Assembly: GCF_964199755.1 (NCBI RefSeq)
Contig: NC_133896.1
Span: 93,248,200-93,312,199 of the forward strand
Length of the DNA: 64,000 nucleotides
Direction of reading: 5' to 3'
Source of the DNA: Larus michahellis
Taxonomy: Eukaryota; Chordata; Aves; Charadriiformes; Laridae
Below, one piece after another: positions 38,301 through 50,300 of the stretch. The notes beneath the pieces were generated by a model. It searched no databases and was not told the DNA's origin. It worked only from the letters and a program-made list of their open reading frames with translations. The position numbers and the translations under genes were made by a program. Position 1 is the first letter of the stretch; each line of letters begins with the position of its first letter.

Positions 38301-41300
38301 TGTAAAACCAAAACAAAGTCTAGAGAAGCAGGAGGAGCTCAGCATTCTGGAAAGGAAACCGTTCTTTCTAATGCCCCTTCAAACAAGGATGGCAGCTTGG
38401 AAGGACAGCAGCTGTCCCAGGGAGCAGAAATGCAGGGGCTCCCAGGCCAGGAAAGCTCTCTCTGCTGAGCTGGGCAGCAGCTCTCTGGCCAGGAGCTGGA
38501 TTTTTTACAAAGGCAGTCATGGAACCAACTGTTACTTTAACAAGCACACTGTAGTGGACCAAAAAGGACAAAACTGCACTGCAGGTGATAGCTCCTATTG
38601 TACACTTCTGCTTTATTTAAGGACTAGAAATGACCTACAAATGCAGGTTAATGCTATATTAAAGTCTTAATTTTTCAGTTATACATTAAGGAGTCCAGTA
38701 ACTCTGGTTTGCCATCAGGCTGCGACCACACACTTCCCTCCTGTGGGGCACAACACTTGCCTGAACTTTTCCTTTTGTGTGGAGAAAAAAAAAAAAAAAA
38801 ACAAAAAACTACAACAAAAAACCAAAACCAAAAACCAAGCAGAAAAGCCACCTTTATGCGAATGGAACAAGGGAGACATGCAGCTTATAAGCTCCACTGA
38901 ACAGCTTCAAAGCATCCCACAAGAAAAGATACAGCATCCCATAATAAAACCCCAGTGTTTTGAACCTGGGATCTACCACAGCTATCAAGAGGTTATTGGA
39001 AAGCCTCGAGTTCATCAGCTGCTCCTGCGTGCGTTATCTCACAGTTGCCTACCCAGAGACCTTTGTAGAATCAATTGGTATTCTGCATTATATGTGGTAG
39101 TGAGGGGCTGACAGCGCACTGCGATCTAGCTGCTAGTTCAGAGCAAGAATTCAATGGATTTTGCCTGGTTATTGCTGAATGAAGATGAGCCCTTCAAAAG
39201 AGGAGAAGCAGAGACCTCCAAAGTAAAGCACAGGTTGGGGATTCAGGCAAGCCCAGCTCAGTACTTGCAATGCTATGAGCAAACAGGCAAAGTCCTGTAC
39301 CAGTCTGACCTGTCAGTGACTACTGCTGCACAAGACTGACTCTGATGACTCTTTCTGCTCCAGTGCCTTTCTACAGAGCTACTCCAGAAACTTGCCTGGG
39401 AGCCCCCCAGCCACTATTCTAGCCCTGCACCTCTCCAAGGATAGGAAGGCCAACTGCATGAGCTGTGCCCAGCAACACAGAATTTTCCAAAGGGGAAAAA
39501 GAGGCACAAGCAATCAGGTAGCGGACACTTGCCTTTGATGCTCAGACAGCCTCAACCCCTCCTCCAAGGTGAGCCACCCCATAAGAGACCAGCTGCATGC
39601 TTGCACACAGACACCTGGATGCATGAATTTCTCCTCTTGAGGAGGGCATGTGGTGGGCAAAGCCCAAAAAGAAGCACACCTAAAGAAAACTGCTCTGCTC
39701 TTCTCACTGCAAGCACAGGGGAAAGGAGGAGGAAAACCCAAGGGCCCTGGGAATTCAAATATTAGCAGCTGCTTAACACATTCTTATCCTAACCTGCTGC
39801 TCTCCCCAGTCATTTGCCCACTTAAGCTATGTTCCCAGCCACATCATCTCCTTCCCAGAGCAGCAAGTAGGTAAGAGAGAGCCATACCACTCCAAGGACG
39901 GCCAGACAGATGACCACAGCAAATGAGGCATAGGCAGAGTAGGCGCTGGCATTGATGTCTGGGTGGCGGGTCTGGTAGAGCTTGAGCATGCACAGTCCCG
40001 CAATCATGTACATGAAGGAGGTGTCTGTGGAGGGAGCACAAACAGTGAAAACAGGTACTGCCAGTAGGCAGAAAAAGCTGCTCTGAGTACGTATAACAAA
40101 GTATAGCAGCAGGGCCAAACCCAAGGCCAGCAGGCGCAAGTCCCTGATGCTGCACTACATCGTACAGCATTTCGTGCTTTGCCATCTTGCAGAACATCTA
40201 CCATGCTCTGGAGCAACAGAAAACAAAGGGGCTCAGAAAATAAGAGCCCAACACAGTGCAAGCACAGAAACAGGCAGGGAATTAGAAAATAGTTGAGGTT
40301 AGAAGGGACCTCTGGAGGTTGTCTGGTCCAACACCCCTTGCTCAAGCAGGGTCAGCTATCAGAGGGTTGTCCAGGACTGTTTCCAGTCAGGCTTTGAATA
40401 TCTCCACAGGAGGCTTCACAACCTCTCTAGGAAACTTGTTCAGTCTTTGACCTCCCCCCAAGTAAAAAATATCTAAAACAAATTTTTATATTTTTTTTTT
40501 CCTGTATTCATATGGAATCTCAAGGTCTGGAAAGGTGGCTGAAATGTGTTAATTTGCACCATCCAAAGCCTCACTGCCTCCTGACTGAGCCTTGGAACAG
40601 GCAGACTCCAGGGAGGTTTGCAAGGGTAGAGGGATAGGAAATGCCAGCAACTCAGCAGAAGACAGAACACGGCAAATCCTGCCTCCAGCTCAAAATGAGA
40701 AAAGCAATTCAGCTTACCAAACTGGAAATTGGAGTAATTGGGGCAGACATGGTAACAGGCACTGAGCACCCCTTCCATCATCAGAGCGATACCCATAGCG
40801 TAAAAGAGACCAAAATGCTTTGGGATCCCATAGTCCTGAAAGAGAGCAGTGCTGAATAGTAAGTACCCTCACTGTCCTGATGACAAGCGAGCTTCCATTC
40901 TCCATCACTTCATCCCTCCTCATCCCTGTGCATGTCCTTCAGTCACCGCTGTGGATCTGGCTGAGATCTCATCTGAAAGTCCATAAGAACCAGACCCTGA
41001 AAATCGCTAAGGCCTTTACTTGCTACCAAGCTGGTGAAAACAGTGCTGTCTCCAGAAACCACCAGCACCACTGCCCACAGGGCTACAGATTTCCTCCATC
41101 CTTGCCCAGGAGATACCAAAGATAATGCAGAGGCTCTGGCTACAAACAGCTCTGCTTCAGAGCTAGAGGCAAACAAATTATTCTGGCTTACCACAGCTAT
41201 ATTCCATCTTGCTAACAAGAGTGCCAAGAAAGAACTCTTGATTCTATAAGACACTAAAACCAAAAGCATCTCAGGACACTCCTACTTTCCACACACCACC

Positions 41301-44300
41301 CAGAAGAGGTTTCAGGAACAAACATTCATGAAGCAGGATACTAATGACCAGACTGTGTTTTTGACAAGCCCCATTACAAACCTATGTCTAGCTCTTTGTC
41401 CACAGGAGCCTCCCTCTATCCTTTCTAGAAAGCAGATCCTTCTCCTTGCTGCCCATTTCCTCATAAGGAAGGGGTAGGGATCCTCATAAGGGTTAAGGTA
41501 GGGATCCAGACATGCTCCCACCCAGCTCATCCATCCCAGTTCCTCCACAGTGAGCTCTGGAGGAAGAGCCACAGCCAAAGGAGTCATTCCTCTACTCATC
41601 TCCCTGTCTTTGCAAGCCACAGCAGTATGGACAAACTACAGCAAAGTACTGGGGTGTGCAAGAACATAAGTGTCCCACCTACATCCTCTTTTGGCGGTGG
41701 GGTGGGGAAGAGGAAAATTCAATCCTCTGTCAAGGAAGGCAAATGGAAACCCACTGTGTATCACTCTGGTTTTCAAATTCTCCTTGTCTTTCCCTCCCTC
41801 CACTCAGCCCCATGCAACCATGTTTCCTACCAGGGTATAGATATCTTTCATTTCCATGGCCCGACGGTGGAGAATGTCTCTGCGCAAGACAATAAGGAGG
41901 AAGAGAAAGCCCAGCAGCATGTGGCCCACATTGCTGAGGATGTTGTTGAAAGCACTGCAGGGAAAACCATTGAAGACAAGGGCAGCACAGCAGAAGGAGG
42001 CTAAATCACAAGTCACAATAAGCTGAATCTATTTTACCCCCTCCCATCTTCCACCTTGGCAGCTGCCAAATATCTGCCAGTTTTACACCCTGGATGACAA
42101 TTTTAGATGAAGTAGTTCACCTGCCCCAGTGGATTTAACACTTTCTCTGCAAGATTCCCAACTTCAAGCTTTCTTTGCACTCCCTTTTTAGTTCAGAAAA
42201 ATGCTGCACTGAAAGGGCTAATTTGAACTACTTTGCAGAGCTGCTGCTCCTTAGATAAAAGCACAAGTGTCCAAAAGAGCATGGGAGCCCTTCATTGCTG
42301 TGCAGTAGGTTTGCTGTAGGAACAGGGGTACCATAAAGTTCCAGGGTGCATGTGTCTCACTGCAACAGAAAGCCACTTCTGAGCAAACCAGAGAGCTCAG
42401 AGTCCTAAACTCTCAGTGCTCTTATCAAGACAATTACTCTAAGCCTGGCAAAGATAAAATCCTGAACTGGGCACAGCATGAACACTCAGGAGGCATGAGA
42501 CAATAACACAGGGACCATAGGGCTCACTCACCTCAGCACCCCAAGGGGATGAGCACACAGGAAGTTGTAGTAGCAGATGTCCTGGTTGCCCGTCACGTTC
42601 ACTACCTGAACAGAGAGGAGGTGGGAGACCTGATATTAGCAAATCCTCTCTGTTCTGGGGGGCTTGCTTCATGCAAACGCTGCATGTACACAAGGTGTAC
42701 CAGGACACAGCCTAGCTCTAGCACTGGCACAGGGGAGTACTGACATCTGCAAGCGAAGCCTTTAGGGGGTGACAAGATATGTACCACAGGCCACAAACTT
42801 GACAACAGTCTTCAGAGGAAACATATTGTGCGCTCTCAACCTCACCACTAATAGATCTGTTTTGCAGATATCTGAATAACAGGAGGATAGCAAGGATGGG
42901 GCAGGAAGAAGGGAGGACAAATCACTCATATCACAGCAAAACCTACTTGCTTTCAGTTGTTTTTTAGACATAACAGCAGATTCCTCCTGACTTTAAAATG
43001 AAACGGGCCCCAAAAGAGACATCAGATGAGCAGGAAAACAGCTGCACTCCTGGTTCCCAAGCAAAAATAGCAGAGCTGCAAGCTCAGCAAGCCAAGCCAG
43101 CAGCAACACTCAACACATGGTGCAGAGAGACCAGCTAAGGTAAACCGCCCCTAAGACAGACCAGGATTCCTGGGTGACCCCAGTTTCACTGTGACTGTCA
43201 TCCTTACACCATGCAACCACAGAGCAAGTTTAAAGGCAAGAGGACCTAACTTGGGGGACAAGCACACAGAGCCCAACGCACCGTCTGGTAAGTGATGACA
43301 AGCTGGATGACCGGCAGGGCATAAAACACTGCAATGGTGATGATGTTCCTGCAGAGAGGAGACCAAAGCAGCAGTTATGCATTACATACATCAAAACAAT
43401 TGGTGCATACCCAGGACAGAGCCCCAGGGTGCTTGTGGAGGAACATGTACACCTCAGTGCCTAAGGGCACAGACCCTGCTCTCCCAGTCAGAGCTTTATA
43501 CTCTGGTTATGATCTCCTGAAGCAGAAGATAAACATGCTAATGCAAACAGGAGGCAAATGCTAAGGGCACAAGAAAAGCCAGGATGTGAACCACAAGCTC
43601 ATGTGTTTTGAGTGTAAATTTCTCCCCTTCTCCAGTATGTTCCAGCACACTGGATGTTACTGCACCTAAAAGCAATTATGCAAATCAGAGTGTATATGCC
43701 AGGATCACTGGTTCACAAATATCCTTATTTGAGGTATGTGGGAAATGCAGTTACTAATTAGAACAGGGTCAGAATGCGTAACAGGGTGGCTCAAAGAATA
43801 TCCTCAGGTCTAAAGTGTGGTTCAGAAGAAGGACATCTGGACAGACTCCATAATCAGAGACTAGTTCCAGAGCTTGGGCCTTACCAGTTTGTCTTCTCCT
43901 TACCAGAAATAGATTTTGTATTTTTTGCTCACAATCCTTCGGTCCTTCCTGGATAAGTCGGACAGATAGAGGAACACCTAAAACATTAGTGGGTGGGGAA
44001 AGAGGGAAGAAAACAGAAAAGAACTAATGAAGACTACGGAAGCCAGTAGAAGATCTTGACATATTTGAACAATATGCAGCTTGGTGCTATTTGGACCAAT
44101 TTTTACACAACGAGCTTGTTGTGTCCCTTGATTCTGTGGGGAATGAGTTCTGCAAAACTCTGACCTCCAGGAATGGCTCTGACCACACAGAGCAGTGCAA
44201 GGTGACAAAAGGAGGCAGTTTGAGACTGCACACTACTTATACCAGATAACTACCTACTATTATTGTACATTGTTTTCTCCCTAAGCTGTCCCATCTCCTT

Positions 44301-47300
44301 AGACTTTCTGTGACACTCTGGGCTTCTTCCTCCTTTCTCAAAAGCCTTCAATACATTCAGATTTTCCATATCAAAATCACTAATTTCAGCAGTACACTTA
44401 GCACAGCAGTAAAACTTTACAGAATTCTGAAAAAGCACTAAGCAGCACATCCAGCTTTATTAGATTAAATCCACCTAAAAGGGAAGTGGAAACTTAAACA
44501 CCCTGGCAAGCGACCTAGTGCTGGTCCTGGCCCAGATGTGTCCATGGCGCAGCACCACGGCCACAGCTGCCACACCAGCCATACCTTAGTGCGGATGACA
44601 TTCTTATCACTTTCAATTTCTGGCATGGTGTCAAAGTCACTCTCCTCCTCCACAGAGCTGTCTGTGTCGGAACCAGCTGGCGGCCTGCGCTCAGGGGAAG
44701 ACAACTGACGTCCACCACTGGAGCTCGACTCATCTGGAGCAGAGCAGGGAGAAGGAAACAGGCAGGGTAAAGGCTAAATCCCCTCTATGCACAGCAATAA
44801 GAAAGCTGCCCCAGGTATAAGCTGCAACCTACTGGGACAAGTTGATATGGCCATTTCAGGGAACAAGTTTTCCCATGATCACAAGCCTTCCTAAAAGTCT
44901 CAGATATTAGCTAAGAGCACTTTGAAGGACCATCTTCCACCCTCTACAGCATTTTGGGTTTTCCCCTGCTTTTATTCTATTAATTTCCATCTCTAATATT
45001 TTCTACTCTTTACTAGCCTGAGATTTGAAATCCAGAAGCCTGAGACAAGCCAGAAAGTTCTAGTGAAAGCAGCAGACTGTTCAGGGGTCAGAAACAGGCT
45101 GACCTAGTTAATCTCCAGATTTTATATAAGCTTTATATATAAGCATTTCTAAAAATATTGTAGAACAAAAGACAAAGGGGAAGAAAGTCAATTTTTCAAA
45201 GCAGGCAGAGCATCAGCTTTGCTCCCATTGCATGCACAGTTTTGGTCACCTGCAGGTCAGCAGGACCTGCCTTGCACTTCCCACAGGCTGGCCAAGCTCC
45301 CAGCCAGCTCACTGCCCATACTGGCATGAGCAGAAGACAAGTTTCTTCCTCATTTCCCAAATGCTTTTAAAGCATTTCCTTGGGAATTGGAAGGGGAGTA
45401 GGGTGGTGTTGAAGCCCTCAACTCTATTCCAGGACTTAAATCCTCCTGAACTTTTCCCAAACATCATGAAATATCAGTTCTGTGTTTCTTTGTCAAGCAT
45501 TCAGAGATATCACACCTTCACAGTCCAACAACTGCGTGACATCTGGAGTGTCGGGGCTATCTTTACACTACAGTGAGCAAACGCATCCTGAGCCGGGACC
45601 AGAAATTACACAGACCTGCTCTCCTCTCTCATTTGAGCAGCTGCCTCATGCTGCCCTGGACCTGCACCACCTCACCCCAACCTGTCAAATTTAAGGATTA
45701 TGCCCGAAAGTCCACAGCACTGAGCTATTCAATACCAATTTCTCCACAGGAGGGAAAAACTGTTGTAAGGAGACTAAGAAATACTCTGGCAAAGGAAGGC
45801 ATCTCCCATCACCTCAGATTAGCAGGATCCTTAGGAGATTTTTTTTCTCCTCCGCTGCCAGGGCATGGTTCACCCATTGACAACATGACACTATTGCTCC
45901 CCTCATGAAACCTCTGGACCGCAAAAAGCTCTGATACTGTCTTGCCTTGTGGCACACAACCCTTCAGCCTTCCAGTGAAATGCATGCTTTGGTCTAAAGG
46001 CAGCTTGATCAGCTAATAACAGGCTCCTAAAAGCTTGGTTGGAAGTGATCTTCGCCAGTTCCTAGTCAACCTCCTGTCTGAAGTGGCATTGTCACCAACA
46101 CTTATTAGGTGACTGTAGCTTTGTCTAGCTGAAACAAACATTTTCAATGACAGAGTCTCTCTGGGCACCTCTCCCAGAGATTTGACGCCTTTTTGATGTA
46201 GATGTTTTGCCCTAGAGTCCAACCTTAACCTCCCAAGTTGCAATTTTTTTCAAGTAGTTACAAGCTGTTCCTAAAGCAGCTTGCAGCTATATGCTTTTCT
46301 GGCTTTAAAGTACCTTAAAGTGCCTTCCCCTGCCCTAGACAGAACATTCCCCGTGTTCCCAGTTCTTGAAGATACTGTACCGATAGCACCATAGCTGCTT
46401 CCCTCAGGGGTGCCGGCTGTGATGGGGTGAGAAGACGTCATAATCCCAGATCCTGCAACGGAAACAGACCCATAAGGGACAGTTAATTTCATGTCACTGC
46501 TTCAAAACACATCTGAGGTGAATAAAAACAGCATGAAGAGCTCGAGGGGCTTGGGAAAAGGAGCATTTCTCCAAACAGATGGCGGTCTCCCTCTAGAGCA
46601 TACTGTGCAAAAAGCGGAAAACCTTGCTTTGAAATGCGAAGCAAACCCATTCCCTTCAGCCTCCCCACACAGGCTGCCAGTTCAACTTGCAAAAGCACGA
46701 GCCTCCCTCCTTACAGCACCCTGTAAGGATCACATTCTGGGACTTGGATCACATTTTGCAAGACTTGGCAAATTCTAGAGCAAGTCTCACAATATTCAGA
46801 GCACCCTTAGGAATTTCTAATTCTTCTCCTTCCCCTCCTCACACATTGATCTATTCAAATATCGCTACCTCCACTTATCCCTGGAAGAGTCACAGACAGC
46901 CTTTGGCATGACAGCTACTACATAGTTTTAACCAAGCAAGGAGAATGCAGAAGCGGTCCGTGCAAAAAAGTGGCCATGATCTTGTGCTAATGACAAGAGG
47001 GGTAAGACTTTAAGGGCTGGGAAGTCCCTGCCTCCAGCCCACACATCTGAAGCAAGGAGGGCTGCACCTCCCAGTCAGGTTGCACTGGGACTTTCGCCAC
47101 CTGGCTTCACATTCTCTTTTTGCCCGGTATCTGCTTGATCCCCCTGTAGTCCGCTGCTAAACCGGCAGCAGACAAACACGTCAGGAAATGCAGCCAGCTG
47201 AATTCCCTCACAGAGGGGTCAAATGCCTATCTATCTCCCCAGAAGGGAGGCAGCAAGAACAAGAGGAGCAGGACCACATCTTCCAGTAGTGGCAAACAGT

Positions 47301-50300
47301 GCGACAGGTCCAGCTACTTGTAAAGCTTCACCCTCATAACAACATCCTGTGACCAGTCAATAGCAAAGGGACAAGACGTGGGACAGTATTTAAAGCCAAG
47401 CAACCTTACTGCAGCCTGGCAATGGCCTGGCTTCCCAAGCAGCATCTCTGGCTTCTCAGTACCTGATCTGTCTCAAACTGACAGGCACAGGCAGACTCCT
47501 CTTTCCAGCTAGAAATTCCAGGCACTTCTGTAAGGCCTTATGTCGGTTTTTATACTATTTCCATTAGCCTCATACATAAAAAGCCCCAAAGTTTTCCATG
47601 CCTGAGCCCAATTCCTAGGCAGGGGAGCACCCACATAGCAATGACATTTGATGTTTGAAGTCCAGATCACCATTTTCCTTTGACACATTCACTATGCTTG
47701 TTGGGCTGTGGGCTGAGATTTGGTCTCCATTTCAGCTTCTCTACTCTGCTGCCCCATCCCTCTGACGGGGCAACGAACAGCTCAGAGGGCATCTGAAGTG
47801 GACAACATAGCATGGACTGAGCACCAGAGGGAAGGCTCTGGCACACCACAGTCCCCTACAACACCCCTTCAGCCCTGAGCTGGGATTAGCAGGATACTTT
47901 TGCAGGATGCTGCAGCAGCAAGATGCACCTTCTAGCCTTCATGTGCTGTGCAACCCTCCCTCTCTCGTGGCAATTTTCCTGTTGTTTTAAAGTCATTTGG
48001 AAACCCAGATCACTGGGAAGAGGGCATGAGAAGCATTTCCCCAAGTTCATGGCACCAAGGCACATGCTTCCTTCTCCCATCAGTCCTGTCCCACAGAGAT
48101 GTTCCCTCCCTATTTAAGACCAGGCTTTATGCTCTCAAGTGACTTGTCAACCTTCTCTCCCAAGTAACCAAGGGAAGATTTAAAAGCAGGGAGGCCAGGG
48201 AGAAGAGGCACTCTGCCCTGTCTCTAACAGCTACTTCAGACCCAGCTCACCCACTAATTTCAGTCCTACTTCCCAGTGTGCAAGTGAGTCAGCAAAGTAA
48301 GTGTACCGCACTAGGCGTGGTTCCTCCAGCTATTGCCTCTACCAGATAGTGATGATGTGGAATGGGAGGAATCCCACAGGACTGGGGAAAAAAAAAAGTT
48401 AGCCACAGAAGCTGGGCATAAGACAGGTGACAGGAGCAAAGGGGTACATGGAGTTGCAGGATATTCAAAGACAACAGGCAAAGACAGATTGCTCAGCACC
48501 TCCATCCACACTTTCTTGGTGGGGGAGGGGAAAGGAAAGGGGAGTGATGATGGAGAAGGCGAGACCCAGGGGTATTTTGGAGGAAGAGACATTCCAGTGG
48601 GTGGGAGGAGGAGAAAAAAATTGAGAGAAAGCTGACATGCCCTGGGTGACCTGGAGAATAGATGGAACATCTCTCCTATGAAGAAAAGCTGAGAGATATT
48701 GTTCAGCCTGGAGAAGATAAGGCTCCAGGGAGACCTTAGTGTGACCTTTCAATATTAAAGGGGGCTTATAAGAATCATCGAATGGTTCAGGTTATAAGGG
48801 ACCATAAAGATCATCTAGTTCCAACCCCCCTGCCATGGGCAGGGACACCTCCCACTAGACCAGGCTGCTCAAAGCCCCATCCAGCCTTGGTCTTGAATGC
48901 TTCCAGGGATGGGGCATCCACAGCTTCTCTGGGCAACCTCTTCCGGTGCCTCACCACCCTCACAGTAAAGAATTTCTTCCTTATATCTAATATAAATCTA
49001 CCTTCTTTCAGTTTAAAACTGTTACCCCTCACCCTATCACTCCACTCTCCAATAAAGAGTCCCTACCCATCCTGTAGAGATAGGACAGGAGCAATGGGTT
49101 TAAACTAATAGAAGGTAGATTTAGACTGGATATAAGGAAGAAATTGTTTACAATGAGAGTGGTGAAATACTGGAATAAGTTGCCCAGAGAAGTGGTAGAT
49201 ATGCCATCCCTGGAAGCATTCAAGGCCAGGTTGGATGGGGCTCTGAGCAACCTGGTCTAGTTGAAGATGTCCCTGCTTGTTGCGGGAGATCTTGGACTAG
49301 ATGACTTTTAAAGGTTTCTTCCAACCCAAACTGTTCTATGACAGGGAAGATACTAGTTACCATTTTATAGGCATCAGTCAGACACACAGCCAGAAGAGAC
49401 ACAGTAGAGAAAGAAACAGCACAAGGATAGGACATGGTTCCCCAGAGGAAAGGAGTCTATGAAGATGGCATAGAATACAAGGGAGAGGACAAGTCACAGA
49501 AGGAGCAGGTGTCTCTGGGAGGAAACTTGTAAACTCTGAAGGAACCGCGCTCCTCTTTCCTTTCTCAGGGATACCATTCAACAATCCTTCCTGTCCAGGA
49601 AACCAGTTCTCTGTCCTCCAAGTTGGTGCTAAGCACAGCATCTATGCCCTGCAGCCTTTTGGGGAACGAAACATAAGAATTTAACTTCCACTTCTCACAA
49701 GGACAGCTTGGAAAGCAGCTTCTAAGCCGTCTTCAACACTTGAACCCTCAGCTGCAGCACCAGCAGCACTCTGTGAGGCTTCTGGTCTCACCCAGCTGAG
49801 ACTGTGCCTCCTTGCCTTAGACAGTGATCCCTTGTCACAACCCTGGAGCTCTTCCAGAGCCTCAGACAGGTCTCTTCAGCTTCCCCAAACTCCAGAACAC
49901 ACAGGCCATTCCCATTTCTCCAGTGCCCTAAGACCTGCTGTTTTCTCACAGCAGTTTCCGTCCCAAATGACTTAAAATTAGAATGTTTTTAAGCACATCT
50001 TTACAGTCCCCTGCTCATTTGGTTGTGAAGAAAACCTTTCACATACATTCCACACACAGGGATGCCTATGTGGATCACAGTGGCTGAAGAAGCCACATGA
50101 CCCCAGGTCCTTGGCAGAAATATTAACCCAAGTAATGCCAGGTCAGAGTAAAGTTCCACTGCTGATCCTTTAAGCACAGCTCAGTTATACTAGCATGCTT
50201 ATCTGGTGGTATGTAACAGACTGGAGAGGCTGAAGAAGCTGGGAACTGAAAAAAAAGGGAACATACCAAGAACCTTTGAATGCTGACAAAACATAACATC

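Noticed and set aside
38785..38840. Long A-rich tract considered as the tail of a processed pseudogene
   Set aside because: No recognisable retrocopied coding sequence next to it and no target-site duplication noticed, so it is treated as simple sequence.
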